This document shows positions 23,657 through 32,843 of a stretch of 64,000 nt of DNA, one piece after another (positions within the stretch are counted from its first letter, which is position 1; each line of letters opens with the position of its first letter). The position numbers were made by a program, and so were the translations under genes. The stretch lies in contig NZ_QJUE01000005.1 of NCBI RefSeq assembly GCF_003208055.1, forward strand, positions 310,001 through 374,000, in the 5' to 3' direction. Under the pieces are notes generated by a model. That model was not told the origin of the DNA, ran no database searches, and worked only from the letters and a program-made list of their open reading frames with translations. Source of the stretch: Prochlorococcus marinus XMU1408. Lineage in GTDB: Bacteria; Cyanobacteriota; Cyanobacteriia; PCC-6307; Cyanobiaceae.

Positions 23657-23699
23657 AAGGTATCCAACTGAACACCCAACTTTTTGTAGCTAATGTGAC
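23657..23699 (-). promoter_or_regulatory. NtcA-type promoter of urtA
   Basis: On the minus strand GTCACATTAGCTAC (23699-23686) fits the NtcA site GTA-N8-TAC with one mismatch (GTC). A TACCTT (23662-23657) fits the -10 pattern TAN3T 23 bases downstream, the spacing of class II NtcA-activated promoters. This agrees with nitrogen control of urea transport known in picocyanobacteria. Motif match only. Confidence 0.6.
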
Positions 23700-23755
23700 C
23701 TTTTTTACTATTTCAGTGAACGGAAATAATTTTTGGTATCGTCAATTACACTTCT

Positions 23756-24361
23756 TCAAAAGTTTTGTATTTGATTACACAAAAAAGCTTCGATGATATT
23801 AAGTCCCTCTCCTGTCTTGGTATTTGTAAAGCACCATGGAAGATCTCGCCTCATCAACAAGGTGTCTCTCTCCATCACTTTCAAACTTGCACCTACCATT
23901 TCAGCAAGATCAATCTTATTGATCACTAATAAATCTGAGCGTGTTATCCCAGGTCCTCCTTTCCTTGGAATCTTATCTCCAGCTGCAACATCAATTATAT
24001 AAATACATAAATCTACTAACTCAGGACTAAAGCTTGCAGCAAGATTATCACCACCACTTTCAACAAAAACTAAATCTAGATTTTCAAATTTCTGTTCTAG
24101 CTCTTCAACAGCAATGCGATTTATAGAACAATCTTCTCTTATTGCTGTATGTGGGCATCCTCCAGTTTCAACTCCTTTAATACGTTCTGGCGCTAAAGCT
24201 TTTGAATTAGTCAAAAATTTTGCATCTTCTTGCGTATATATATCATTTGTTACTACGGCGATCTCTAATTTATCTTTAAGATTTTCACATAGTCTCTGAA
24301 TAATAGCCGTTTTACCAGATCCAACTGGACCGGCTATTCCAACCCTTAATTTACTTTCCAT
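23756..24361 (-). CDS. ureG: urease accessory GTPase UreG
   Basis: GTPase that drives nickel insertion into urease. I start at ATG 24361 ([19 protein letters not shown]), not at the longer frame, because Walker A GPVGSGKT must sit near the N-terminus; 201 residues. Visible: the CPH nickel-binding triplet in [15 protein letters not shown], the FVESGGDNL segment and NKIDLAE. Its start shares one base (TAATG) with the ureF stop, so translation is coupled. Last gene of ureE-ureF-ureG. Confidence 0.96.
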   Translation of the reverse strand: MESKLRVGIAGPVGSGKTAIIQRLCENLKDKLEIAVVTNDIYTQEDAKFLTNSKALAPERIKGVETGGCPHTAIREDCSINRIAVEELEQKFENLDLVFVESGGDNLAASFSPELVDLCIYIIDVAAGDKIPRKGGPGITRSDLLVINKIDLAEMVGASLKVMERDTLLMRRDLPWCFTNTKTGEGLNIIEAFLCNQIQNF

Positions 24362-25032
24362 TAGCTTCTGAATAATCTTGAATAAAGTTCTACATGCGAC
24401 TGTTGAGCCATGATAGCGCCGACATCGCCAACCCAAATTTCTTTGGGATTCTTTTTCAATAAGTAACTTGCTTGAGACTTAATAAGTTTTAGAGATTTCT
24501 TTTGAAGCTGTTGAGCTTTTGTTGGCCCTAATGACAATAGTCTCAACGCTGCACTTAATTGATTAGCAACCCAACTATATAAAAACCCCTCCACTAAATC
24601 AATTTGAGGTATATCCCAGCAGACTCCAGCCCAAGCCCATGCTATCGGCCATATAAATTTCTTTTCATTATTAGGAAGAGGGTAATCAAGATCAATAAGA
24701 AGCTGTAAAAGAGATTCACCCATTTGTGTTTGTTGAGATCTAAGCTCTGGAGAATCTCTTAGCGAAATAAGCCAAGAATTCCACTCTTCAATAAGGGACT
24801 TATATTTATCATCTTTCTTATCCCTCCAATCAACTAAATCTTCCATGATGTGTGCAATTGAGCTTGCCTCAATTGTTATTTGCCCCCTAGACAGTTCACT
24901 TTCAATCCAATTGAAAAGACTGATCTCGTCATATACTTTTTTATTTTGAACAAGCCACTCCAATCCCTCTGAGTAACTAAAAGCTCCAACTGGTAATGAT
25001 GGACTTATTAATTGTAAAAATTCAAGTTTCAT
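24361..25032 (-). CDS. ureF: urease accessory protein UreF
   Basis: Forms the UreD-UreF-UreG complex that activates apo-urease; UreF acts as a regulator of UreG GTPase. 223 residues, all-alpha, with the family N-terminal pattern [20 protein letters not shown] and the typical C-terminal [15 protein letters not shown] segment [12 protein letters not shown]. Between ureE and ureG on the minus strand. Confidence 0.93.
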   Translation of the reverse strand: MKLEFLQLISPSLPVGAFSYSEGLEWLVQNKKVYDEISLFNWIESELSRGQITIEASSIAHIMEDLVDWRDKKDDKYKSLIEEWNSWLISLRDSPELRSQQTQMGESLLQLLIDLDYPLPNNEKKFIWPIAWAWAGVCWDIPQIDLVEGFLYSWVANQLSAALRLLSLGPTKAQQLQKKSLKLIKSQASYLLKKNPKEIWVGDVGAIMAQQSHVELYSRLFRS

Positions 25033-25052
25033 AAATGGAGTTAATCCAACCT

Positions 25053-25493
25053 CTACTCATAAGCTCCAATCTCAGGAGAAAAAGGTCTTTTAAAACGTTC
25101 TATTACAAAACCTTGTCTCTCTAACATCTTTTTCATAACTACATCATTGAGTAAATATAACTCTTTATCATGCAACTCAATCTCAACATGTCTATTACCT
25201 AAATGATAAGCAGCTTTTAACAATTGCAATCTATTTTCTGAGCTAATTCTTATTACATCTTCTTGAGCAGCCTCGATGCTCACAAAAACCTGTGAATTTT
25301 CACTTTTCAATACCTCTCCAGGTATCAACCTACCTCCTCCTCTAGGCAAATTTAAAATAACATCAATCCCATCTAAAGTTGATCGCTTTCCACGAAGCTG
25401 AGTCCTCTCTTTTGCAGACAAAGGAAGTACAAGACAATGTTCTATACCTCGAGCACTAATTCTCTCAGTGAGATAGATTGATTCGTGTAACAA
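25053..25493 (-). CDS. ureE: urease nickel chaperone UreE
   Basis: Dimeric nickel chaperone. 146 residues: N-terminal domain with LTERISARG..HCLVLPLSAKERTQLRG, C-terminal domain with AAYHLGNRHVEIE, which holds the conserved metal-binding His. There is no His-rich C-terminal tail as in Klebsiella UreE, so it should bind few nickel ions, as expected in low-nickel seawater. First gene of the minus-strand urease accessory operon, facing ureD. Confidence 0.93.
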   Translation of the reverse strand: MLHESIYLTERISARGIEHCLVLPLSAKERTQLRGKRSTLDGIDVILNLPRGGGRLIPGEVLKSENSQVFVSIEAAQEDVIRISSENRLQLLKAAYHLGNRHVEIELHDKELYLLNDVVMKKMLERQGFVIERFKRPFSPEIGAYE

Positions 25494-25506
25494 GCTTCAA
25501 TTCTTT

Positions 25507-25536
25507 GTAGATCTAAATTTTAAAGCTTATATCTAC
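25507..25536. promoter_or_regulatory. dyad in the ureE-ureD divergent promoter region
   Basis: GTAGAT (25507-25512) and ATCTAC (25531-25536) are exact inverted arms 18 bases apart in a 102-base divergent region. No GTA-N8-TAC NtcA box with normal spacing is seen here. Possible shared operator; could be chance in such AT-rich DNA. Confidence 0.35.
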
Positions 25537-25595
25537 CAGATAAGACATTTATTATTTTCTCAATACTAAATGAGCAAAATCGATAAAATTATTCA

Positions 25596-26519
25596 ATGAA
25601 ATCTCAATGGCATGGAACTTGTGATCTAAGACTTTTCAAGAAGTCAAGTCATAAGGAGATCGATAGTCTCAAAACAATGCATCAGGCGAAATGCACTGCT
25701 CCATTGAAATTAATGAAAGTATTTAATGATAAAAAAGATGGAAGATGTGAAATACCAATTCTCCATAGTGCTGGTGGAATAGTTGGAGGAGATCAACTCA
25801 CAATAAATATAAATGCTGAAGAAGATAGCAGTGCTATATGTTCTTCTGTAGCAGCTCAAAAAGTTTATGGAAGTAGAGGTAGGTCAAAATTAAATCCACA
25901 AGGGAGCTGGGCGAGTCAAAAATGTTTATTTCAGATTGAAAAAAATTCTGACTTTGAGTGGATTCCTCAAGAATTAATTATTTATCAAGGAGGGCTGTTT
26001 GAACAAACTATGACTGTTAGTGTTGACCCCTCATCAAGCTTTTTATGTGTTGATTTGGTTCGCCTAGGAAGAACTGCTGCAGAAGAGCAACTTGGTAATG
26101 GAGTATGGAGATCATCTTTAGAAATCTTTAGGAAAAATACCAAAGGAAAACATTATGAATTTAGTGATCGTTTAGAACTATCTGGAGAAGCTCTAAAATC
26201 GATGCATGGGTTAAATGAGCAACCAGTATTTGGATCTTTAACTTGGATAACTCCTAAAGGAATAAACCAAAAAGATCTATCTGATTTACTAGTCAAATGC
26301 CGACAACAAAGATCTGGACTTGAGGGATTCATGACTTGTAGTCTTCTAGAAAATGGTATCTCAGCAAGATACACAGGGTCATCAACACAATCAGCTCGAT
26401 TTTGGTTTTATAGAATTTGGAGTCTTACTAGAATTTTAAGAAAATTAAGCATGCCTGAATACATGAGGATTTGGCCAATGCAAGAAAATCCATCAAGAGA
26501 TAAAAAATGTCCATCGTGA
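25596..26519 (+). CDS. ureD: urease accessory protein UreD (UreH)
   Basis: Scaffold on which UreF and UreG bind apo-urease. 307 residues with the family segments PLKLMKVF, LHSAGGIVGGDQLTI, the AAQKVYGS and WIPQELIIYQGGLF motifs, DLVRLGRTA. First gene of the plus-strand ureDABC operon; ureA begins 49 bases after its end. Confidence 0.95.
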   Translation: MKSQWHGTCDLRLFKKSSHKEIDSLKTMHQAKCTAPLKLMKVFNDKKDGRCEIPILHSAGGIVGGDQLTININAEEDSSAICSSVAAQKVYGSRGRSKLNPQGSWASQKCLFQIEKNSDFEWIPQELIIYQGGLFEQTMTVSVDPSSSFLCVDLVRLGRTAAEEQLGNGVWRSSLEIFRKNTKGKHYEFSDRLELSGEALKSMHGLNEQPVFGSLTWITPKGINQKDLSDLLVKCRQQRSGLEGFMTCSLLENGISARYTGSSTQSARFWFYRIWSLTRILRKLSMPEYMRIWPMQENPSRDKKCPS

Positions 26520-26568
26520 ACTTTTAAGCATTTTTTTGCTAGTAAAATGAAGTTCTAATTATTAAAAA

Positions 26569-26871
26569 ATGTACTTAAGTCCTCAAGAAAAAGACAAATT
26601 ACTTGTAGTTACTGCTGCTCTATTGGCAGAGCGAAGATTAAATAGAGGTTTAAAATTAAATCATCCTGAATCTGTAGCTTGGCTTAGCTTTCAAGTGCTT
26701 GAAGGTGCTAGGGATGGAAAAAGTGTCTCAACCTTAATGAACGAGGGAACCACTTGGTTAACAAAAGAACAAGTCATGGAAGGTGTCCCTGAACTTATCC
26801 ATGAAGTTCAAATAGAAGCTGTTTTTCCAGATGGAACGAAGCTGGTAACACTTCATAATCCAATTAACTAA
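26569..26871 (+). CDS. ureA: urease gamma subunit
   Basis: 100 residues, the standard length. Starts [43 protein letters not shown] and [20 protein letters not shown] are the UreA signature regions. Part of the (alpha-beta-gamma)3 enzyme that hydrolyses urea to ammonia and carbamate in the cytosol. Eight bases before ureB. Confidence 0.97.
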   Translation: MYLSPQEKDKLLVVTAALLAERRLNRGLKLNHPESVAWLSFQVLEGARDGKSVSTLMNEGTTWLTKEQVMEGVPELIHEVQIEAVFPDGTKLVTLHNPIN

Positions 26872-26879
26872 ATACAATT

Positions 26880-27200
26880 ATGTCTTATTTGATTCCTGGA
26901 GAACTTATTCCTGAAGAAGGTTTTATAGAACTGAATAAAGGAAGAGAAATCACAACTATAAAAGTCTCTAATGTGTCTGACCGACCAATTCAAATAGGCT
27001 CTCATTATCATTTTTTTGAATCAAATCAAGGTCTAATTTTTGATCGTCAAAGTTCTCTTGGTAAAAGATTAGACATACCTGCTGGTACTGCTATTAGATT
27101 TGAGCCAGGTGATCAAAGAGAAGTCAATCTTGTTCCATACTCAGGGGACCGTAAAATTTTTGGATTCAACGGGCTCATAAACGCCTCACTTAAAAAGTAA
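26880..27200 (+). CDS. ureB: urease beta subunit
   Basis: 106 residues, the standard length. Begins [32 protein letters not shown] and [19 protein letters not shown] are characteristic. It stops one base before the ureC start, so subunits are made in equal amounts. Confidence 0.97.
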   Translation: MSYLIPGELIPEEGFIELNKGREITTIKVSNVSDRPIQIGSHYHFFESNQGLIFDRQSSLGKRLDIPAGTAIRFEPGDQREVNLVPYSGDRKIFGFNGLINASLKK

Positions 27201-27201
27201 A

Positions 27202-28911
27202 ATGCCTTTCAAAATTTCACGCCAAGCTTATGCAGAGACTTATGGTCCCACTAAAGGGGATCGCATTCGACTTGCAGATACTGACTTGATTCTCGAAGTT
27301 GAAAAAGACCATACTCATTATGGAGACGAAGTTAAATTTGGTGGAGGTAAAGTTATTCGTGATGGCATGGGTCAATCACAACTAAGTAGAGACAATGGAG
27401 TAGTAGATACCGTTATCACCAATGCACTGATTCTAGATTGGTGGGGTATTGTTAAAGCTGATATTGGTATTAAAAATGGAAGAATCTCTGGTATTGGGAA
27501 AGCGGGAAATCCTGATACACAAGAAGGCGTAAATATTTTTATAGGAGCGAGTACAGAAGCAATCGCAGGAGAGGGAAATATTATTACTGCAGGAGGTATT
27601 GATAGTCATATTCATTTTATTTGTCCACAGCAAATAGAGACTGCTTTAGCTAGTGGTGTTACTACAATGCTTGGAGGAGGGACAGGTCCAGCAACAGGCA
27701 CTAATGCAACAACCTGTACTCCAGGAGCATTCCACATATCAAGAATGCTGCAATCAGCAGAAGGATTTCCTGTTAATTTGGGATTCTTTGGAAAAGGCAA
27801 TGTTACTAATAAAGAAGCATTAGAAGAACAAGTTAGAGCAGGTGCTTGTGGATTAAAACTTCATGAGGACTGGGGAACCACACCAGCTTGCATAGATTCT
27901 TGCCTTACTGTCGCAGATAATTTAGATGTACAAGTTTGCATTCACACAGATACTCTAAATGAAGCTGGTTTTGTTGAAGATACAATTCGAGCAATAAAAG
28001 GAAGAACAATTCATACCTTCCATACCGAAGGAGCTGGAGGTGGTCATGCTCCAGACATTATCAAAATTTGTGGAGAATCTAATGTTATTCCTAGCAGCAC
28101 AAATCCAACCAGACCTTTCACTCTAAATACATTAGAAGAGCATCTAGACATGTTGATGGTTTGCCATCATTTGGATCCCAAAATACCTGAAGATGTTGCA
28201 TTCGCCGAATCAAGAATACGTCGTGAAACTATTGCTGCTGAGGACATACTCCACGATTTAGGAGCCTTTTCTATTATTGCTAGTGATTCTCAGGCCATGG
28301 GAAGAGTTGGAGAAGTTATTAGTCGAACTTTTCAAACTGCTCACAAAATGAAAGTTCAAAGAGGACCATTACCAGAGGATAACGAGCGAAATGATAATCA
28401 TCGTATTAAAAGGTACATCTCAAAGGTAACAATTAATCCGGCCATCGCTCATGGAATAAATAGTCATGTGGGTTCGATAGAAGTTGGGAAACTGGCAGAT
28501 TTAGTACTTTGGAAGCCAGGTTTTTTTGGAATCAAACCTGACTTAGTCGTTAAAGGAGGATCTATAGCATGGGCTCAAATGGGAGATGCAAACGCCTCAA
28601 TCCCTACTCCTCAACCAGTACATGGTCGACCAATGTTCTCTTCATTTGGAAAAGCAATAAATCCTACATGCATAACCTTCTTAAGCGAGTCTGCAATAGA
28701 CGCTGGCATTCCCAAACAACTTCAATTAGAACGATCTTGTGCTGCGGTTAAGAACACAAGAACGATATCAAAACAATCAATGAAGCTCAATGACGCTAAA
28801 CCCAAGATAGAAGTGGACCCTCAAACATATGAAGTTTTTGCAAATGAAGAGCTTTTAACTTGTGCACCCGCAGAATCACTACCGCTTGCTCAAAGATATC
28901 TATTACTTTAA
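27202..28911 (+). CDS. ureC: urease alpha subunit (catalytic)
   Basis: Nickel enzyme subunit. 569 residues. The di-nickel site is intact: His136 and His138 (GGIDSHIHF), carbamylated Lys219 (GLKLHEDWG), His in VCIHTDT and [14 protein letters not shown], the flap Cys-His in MVCHHLD, and Asp in [11 protein letters not shown]. All active-site residues are present, so the enzyme should be functional. Last gene of ureDABC; together with the urt genes and ureEFG the pathway is complete. Confidence 0.98.
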   Translation: MPFKISRQAYAETYGPTKGDRIRLADTDLILEVEKDHTHYGDEVKFGGGKVIRDGMGQSQLSRDNGVVDTVITNALILDWWGIVKADIGIKNGRISGIGKAGNPDTQEGVNIFIGASTEAIAGEGNIITAGGIDSHIHFICPQQIETALASGVTTMLGGGTGPATGTNATTCTPGAFHISRMLQSAEGFPVNLGFFGKGNVTNKEALEEQVRAGACGLKLHEDWGTTPACIDSCLTVADNLDVQVCIHTDTLNEAGFVEDTIRAIKGRTIHTFHTEGAGGGHAPDIIKICGESNVIPSSTNPTRPFTLNTLEEHLDMLMVCHHLDPKIPEDVAFAESRIRRETIAAEDILHDLGAFSIIASDSQAMGRVGEVISRTFQTAHKMKVQRGPLPEDNERNDNHRIKRYISKVTINPAIAHGINSHVGSIEVGKLADLVLWKPGFFGIKPDLVVKGGSIAWAQMGDANASIPTPQPVHGRPMFSSFGKAINPTCITFLSESAIDAGIPKQLQLERSCAAVKNTRTISKQSMKLNDAKPKIEVDPQTYEVFANEELLTCAPAESLPLAQRYLLL

Positions 28912-28937
28912 ATATTGATTAGAAATCATCAAAAAAC

Positions 28938-29165
28938 CTATGCTGCAACTGTATCTTCTTTCTTAGAAGAAGATACTCTAAGACGTTGTTCTAAATTTGG
29001 CCCATAGGACTCTATACCCCAAATCTCTAACTGTGAGCCTTCTGGTGCCATAGAGGAAAAAACTTCTTGTGGAAAGATCGCTCTCTCTAGAAAGAAACTA
29101 TCTGGTCCAATACATTTCAATATAACCATGCTTGAAGTGATATTTCGATAAGAGAAATCGACCAT
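28938..29165 (-). CDS. DUF1830 small protein
   Basis: 75 residues. FSYRNITSSMVILKCIGPDSFFLERAIFP (in part) is the DUF1830 signature, a cyanobacterial family of unknown function predicted to form a small beta domain. Polar Ser/Lys-rich end. It converges with ureC, 26 bases apart. No link to urease is implied by the family. Confidence 0.75.
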   Translation of the reverse strand: MVDFSYRNITSSMVILKCIGPDSFFLERAIFPQEVFSSMAPEGSQLEIWGIESYGPNLEQRLRVSSSKKEDTVAA

Positions 29166-29321
29166 AACTTATAAATATTTGTTGAAATTAAAACAAAGAT
29201 ATAAAAAAATATTTGTAATTTTTTATACGAAAGGAAAATCTTGAAGTATAAATATTTTATAAAATCGTCCAAATTGAACGACTAATTTAAATTTGATTAG
29301 TTATAAAAAGTAAAAAATTTT

Positions 29322-29501
29322 ATGATCTCAACTACAACAAGAATTCGAGTTAAAAACATACTTAATCGAATAGAAAATAATCAAGTAGTCACATTAAAAG
29401 AAAGAATTTTCCTTAATAAATTATCGAGTGTTTCATCGCTCGTATCAGAATGGCTTAGCTCAGCTTTAGGTCCAGAAGCACATTCAATAGATAATGAGTA
29501 A
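29322..29501 (+). CDS. 59-residue small protein
   Basis: MISTTTRIRVKNILNRIENN, QVVTLKERIFLNKLSSVSSL and a short tail. Amphipathic helices with regular charge pattern, which looks like a real folded peptide and not AT-rich noise; I believe similar proteins exist in Prochlorococcus. Function unknown. In 29166-29775 there is otherwise only AT-rich sequence with the porin promoter at its end. Confidence 0.55.
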   Translation: MISTTTRIRVKNILNRIENNQVVTLKERIFLNKLSSVSSLVSEWLSSALGPEAHSIDNE

Positions 29502-29775
29502 ACAAGCAAATTAAGTAAATCTAATTTTCTAAAAAAATTAATAATCTATCAAGAAGTATCAAATAATAAATAATTTCAGATTCATTTTTAAACTTCATTC
29601 CAATAATTTTTAAAGTAATAGGAACGAATTTTTGTAATTTTAAATTTAAACTAAAGAAAAATATTTGATAATGTATAAGAAACTACAAAATAATTGAAGA
29701 TTATGTATTCATACCTACATCAAATTAGATTTGTTATTGCAAATATAAGTTGATCTTAATTTGTGTGAGGACACA

Positions 29776-30786
29776 ATGAAGCTTTTTCAGCGTTTGCTGG
29801 TAGCTCCTGCTGCATTGGGCCTAATGGCTCCAGTTGCAGCTAATGCAGATACTGCATTTTCATCATCTACATCTCTTTCTGGTGGTGCTGTTTTTACTAT
29901 TGGTTCTGTTGCCGACGGTGGAACAACTGATACAGAAGAAGAGCTTTATATGCAATATGCATATGGCCTTGATGTAACTTCAAGTTTTACTGGTGAAGAC
30001 ATGCTTTATATGGGCATGGAGACTGGTAATGCTAGTGGACCACTCGCAAGCATGGATAGCTCAGTCGGTGGTACTGGTGCGATTACATTGCATTCTTTGT
30101 TTTATGCATTCCCTGTTGGAGATCTTGAAGTAACTGCTGGTCCTTTAGTTGATCAGGATGATGTAGTTGCAGCAACAACTTCTGCTTACTCAGATGCTTT
30201 CAGATTAGGCAGCATGCCTTACTCTTTGGCTGGTAATGAAACTGGTCCTGGAATTGGTGTTGCATACTCTAACGACAACGGTGTAGTTGCTTCTGTTAGC
30301 TTCGTTTCTGTTGGTGGATCTGATTCAACAGTAGGAATTGGTGCAGACGATGGTGATGATGTTTCAACTTTCACTCTTGGCTATGACGGCGACGGGTTTG
30401 GAGGTGGTCTTGTAATCGCGACCAACGATGGTGAAGCTGGTACAGCTGGATATGACACATTCGGTGGAGGTATCTACTACAGCCCTGAGTCAATCCCCGC
30501 AACAATCAGTGTTGCTTATGACACAACTGATCCAGAGACTGGTGCTGATGCAACTGATTTGTTCGTTGGTGTTGACTACGAAGTTGGACCTGGAACATTA
30601 AGTGCTGCTTACAATTCAACTGATATTGATGGCAGTGACTCTGAAGATTCAACCGGATTCGAAGTTTCTTACAGCTACGGACTAAATGACTATGTATCCG
30701 TTACAGCTGGATTCTTCACTGTAGAAGACACAAGTACTGGTGATGATGACACTGGGGTAGTTGCTGAAACTTATTTTAGCTTCTAA
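29776..30786 (+). CDS. extremely acidic outer-membrane porin
   Basis: 336 residues from ATG 29776 (the TTG five codons earlier is unlikely). Signal peptide MKLFQRLLVAPAALGLMAPV..NA, then a Gly/Asp/Thr-rich beta-barrel sequence ending in FSF. It is a paralogue of the His-rich porin at 5066-6265 (shared SFTGxDML, FPVGD, Q-D-D blocks) and lacks an SLH domain. In the mature part I count no Lys, one Arg and one His against dozens of Asp/Glu. This predicts a strongly negative, cation-favouring pore and very low nitrogen cost. Even GGT/GCT-rich codon use and a strong terminator suggest high expression. Confidence 0.85.
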   Translation: MKLFQRLLVAPAALGLMAPVAANADTAFSSSTSLSGGAVFTIGSVADGGTTDTEEELYMQYAYGLDVTSSFTGEDMLYMGMETGNASGPLASMDSSVGGTGAITLHSLFYAFPVGDLEVTAGPLVDQDDVVAATTSAYSDAFRLGSMPYSLAGNETGPGIGVAYSNDNGVVASVSFVSVGGSDSTVGIGADDGDDVSTFTLGYDGDGFGGGLVIATNDGEAGTAGYDTFGGGIYYSPESIPATISVAYDTTDPETGADATDLFVGVDYEVGPGTLSAAYNSTDIDGSDSEDSTGFEVSYSYGLNDYVSVTAGFFTVEDTSTGDDDTGVVAETYFSF

Positions 30787-30810
30787 GACCCAAATTCAAA
30801 TCCTATTTAA

Positions 30811-30840
30811 AAAAGCCTCCTTATAAATGGGAGGCTTTTT
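30811..30840 (+). terminator. intrinsic terminator of the acidic porin
   Basis: Stem AAAAGCCTCC / GGGAGGCTTTTT around the loop TTATAAAT, with a T run. Symmetric, so it may act on both strands. Confidence 0.9.
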
Positions 30841-30892
30841 AATGACAAATTGAATAACTCATTTCTTTTTGTTAGCTATCAAAGAATATTAA

Positions 30893-31030
30893 TTATTCAA
30901 TAGATTTACTATCTTGCTTATTAAGCACATTAGATTTAAGTAAACTTTCATAAGCATCAAGTTTCTCTAAACTAACCATACCCTCGTATGGATCAGGAGA
31001 ACTTGTTTTATTTCTTTTAGTTTTTTTCAT
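30893..31030 (-). CDS. 45-residue small protein, tentative
   Basis: MKKTKRNKTSSPDPYEGMVS then LEKLDAYESLLKSNVLNKQDSKSIE. A basic N-terminus and a helix with YESLLKS; composition is protein-like. No family recognised. The gap 30787-31469 contains this, the next short ORF and two hairpins, nothing else I can name. Confidence 0.5.
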   Translation of the reverse strand: MKKTKRNKTSSPDPYEGMVSLEKLDAYESLLKSNVLNKQDSKSIE

Positions 31031-31068
31031 TTATTTTTAATAAATTAGAGTAGATATTCAATATCTTT

Positions 31069-31254
31069 TTATACTGCGATATCCAAATTTGAGCCTCTGT
31101 CAGTACTACCTTTAAACCATCTCATTTGATGAGTCAAACGATGTCCATTAGGATACAAGTATCTAAGACTTTCAATATTTTCACTAATAAAAACCTTTCC
31201 ACTTTTATTCACTATATCTTTGGAATTTTCAGTTTTATCTTGATTGAATTCCAT
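31069..31254 (-). CDS. 61-residue small protein, tentative
   Basis: Hydrophilic, with a central segment SIENIESLRYLYPNGHRLTH-like (actual: ENIESLRYLYPNGHRLTHQM) and RWFKGSTDRGSNLDIAV at the end. No membrane part or known motif. The balanced composition argues for a real protein, but no supporting homology can be cited. Confidence 0.45.
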   Translation of the reverse strand: MEFNQDKTENSKDIVNKSGKVFISENIESLRYLYPNGHRLTHQMRWFKGSTDRGSNLDIAV

Positions 31255-31410
31255 AATAAGTGATCAATATAAACTATTAAATATTTTTAATTTATAGTCT
31301 GACGTCCACCATGAACAAAATGATGATTCCAAAACCAACAAAAATATTCAATGAGATTAACTATTTAAATTAGTTATTGTTTGGGAGTTGAATTTCAACT
31401 TCTATACGTA

Positions 31411-31435
31411 AAAAGGCAGCTAAATTAGCTGCCTT
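31411..31435 (-). terminator. hairpin terminator for the 94-residue membrane protein
   Basis: AAGGCAGCT / AGCTGCCTT with loop AAATT; on the minus strand it is followed by TTTTACG, fitting termination of the gene ending at 31470. Confidence 0.75.
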
Positions 31436-31469
31436 ACTAAACCTAAAATCAATTTTAACTATTTGATAT

Positions 31470-31754
31470 TTAAAAATATTTAAAAGGGAAAAATATTTTG
31501 TCAGGACCTGCAAGCATAACTGAAGCAGCAATAAGAGCAGTGACTATTTGAACACCAATAAATTGTTTTTGAAGGTATCTATAAGAACCAGATTCAGAAA
31601 GCTCAACTGAAGGTTCATTCTCTGGTAATCCATAATAGTAAATTTGGGAAATCTGAAAAAAGATCACTAAACCTGCAATAGCAGCCAAAGGATTAAATCC
31701 ACCAAATGTGATTGTTGAAAAAGGGATTGTTGAGTAAACCATTAAAAAAGGCAT
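31470..31754 (-). CDS. 94-residue membrane protein of unknown function
   Basis: Two hydrophobic helices (FNPLAAIAGLVIFFQISQIYYYG and FIGVQIVTALIAASVMLAG) joined by an acidic loop (LPENEPSVELSESGS). Looks like a small thylakoid or plasma-membrane protein; not recognised. It has its own terminator. Confidence 0.65.
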   Translation of the reverse strand: MPFLMVYSTIPFSTITFGGFNPLAAIAGLVIFFQISQIYYYGLPENEPSVELSESGSYRYLQKQFIGVQIVTALIAASVMLAGPDKIFFPFKYF

Positions 31755-31897
31755 TGCTCTTAACTTCTAATCATTAGAGCATTATTTTCAGAAAATGCTT
31801 TAAGAGCTAATAGACTGAAATCTAAAGTTAATTAAGTTTTCAAAAACTATGATCAGAAGTTTCTCTGAAAAAGGTTAGCAAATCAAAAAATAATTAT

Positions 31898-32146
31898 TTA
31901 ATTATTTTTAGGTCTAGCTTTTGTAACCCTTATGGCTCTACCCATCCATTCAACATCTTGAAGATCATCAATTGCCTTTTGTTCTTGAGCTTCATCACCC
32001 ATGTCAACAAAAGCGAAGCCTCTTTTTCTACCTGTTTCCCTTTCTAATGGGAGCTTACAATTAGTTACTTCTCCATAGCTGCTAAATACTCCAACAATAT
32101 CTTCAATCTCGGCATCAAAAGAAAGATTCCCGATGTAAATAGTCAT
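31898..32146 (-). CDS. RRM-domain RNA-binding protein
   Basis: 82 residues, a single RNA recognition motif: RNP2 IYIGNL (3-8) and RNP1 RKRGFAFVDM (about 41-50). Cyanobacterial Rbp proteins of this type bind RNA, are often cold-induced, and some take part in mRNA localisation. It lacks the Gly-rich tail of RbpA-type members and ends in a basic KARPKNN. Single gene, diverging from rpsU. Confidence 0.92.
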   Translation of the reverse strand: MTIYIGNLSFDAEIEDIVGVFSSYGEVTNCKLPLERETGRKRGFAFVDMGDEAQEQKAIDDLQDVEWMGRAIRVTKARPKNN

Positions 32147-32343
32147 TGATTCACGGACCGATAAAGTAATAATGAATGGTCCGAAAAGGTGAAAACCTCA
32201 ATTATTTGGCTAGAAAGCCAAATCTTGAAGAAAGCTATTTGGATAATTCAATAAAGATTCTAGATCTTTTTCTCCCATAATAGGTCAAAACAAAAATTTG
32301 CTTTATCGTCCTGTAAAATTAAATAATAGAATTTTTAATCTTT

Positions 32344-32520
32344 TTGACTCAAGTAACTGTTGGAGAAAACGAAGGCATTGAATCAGCGCTTCGCCGTTTT
32401 AAACGTCAGGTTTCCAAAGCTGGCATCTTTGGTGAATTAAAGCGCCTTCGTCATCATGAAACTCCTGTAGAAAAATATAAGCGTAAACTGCAACAGAGAC
32501 GCAGAAGCAGAAGAAGGTAA
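32344..32520 (+). CDS. rpsU: 30S ribosomal protein S21
   Basis: 58 residues starting at a TTG codon: (M)[38 protein letters not shown], and an Arg-rich tail. S21 helps the 30S subunit in mRNA start selection. No ATG is available in frame between the preceding stop and the conserved VTVGENE segment, so the TTG start is well supported. Confidence 0.93.
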   Translation: MTQVTVGENEGIESALRRFKRQVSKAGIFGELKRLRHHETPVEKYKRKLQQRRRSRRR

Positions 32521-32569
32521 TCAAAATATGAAAAAACAAAGTTATTTATATCTATTTTGATTTCTTTTA

Positions 32570-32794
32570 ATGGAAAGAGAAAACTGTTGGGTCTGGTTTA
32601 AAGGTTCACTTAAAGAAGGAGGAGCTTGGAAAGGAGGATTCACATATAAAAAAGACGAAAATCCAGGTGTTTTAATCCAAAGTCCATCTTACGTCCAATG
32701 TCGAGTTCCAGAGTGGCGGATCTGCACTACAGAGCCTTTAGATAAATATAAAGCGCCTGAGATACCGAAAAAATCAGTTTGGAAAATCTTATAA
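32570..32794 (+). CDS. 74-residue conserved-looking hypothetical protein
   Basis: MERENCWVWFKGSLKEGGAW, then a Tyr/Lys-rich segment, QCRVPEWRICTTEPLDKY and a Pro/Lys end. Rich in Trp and Cys, so not AT-rich noise. Probably a small beta protein; no family recognised. Immediately downstream of rpsU (49 bases) and possibly co-transcribed. Confidence 0.6.
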   Translation: MERENCWVWFKGSLKEGGAWKGGFTYKKDENPGVLIQSPSYVQCRVPEWRICTTEPLDKYKAPEIPKKSVWKIL

Positions 32795-32843
32795 AATAAG
32801 AAGAGTTTATTGAAAATAAACTTTATTTAGACTACATAAATTT

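Noticed and set aside
25494-25595. NtcA site in the ureE-ureD promoter
   Set aside because: GTA and TAC are present but 24 bases apart, not 8.
31270-31370. Minus-strand frame ending HHFVHGGRQTIN and another ending MVDVRL
   Set aside because: The first has no usable start codon, the second would be 19 residues from TTG; not enough evidence.
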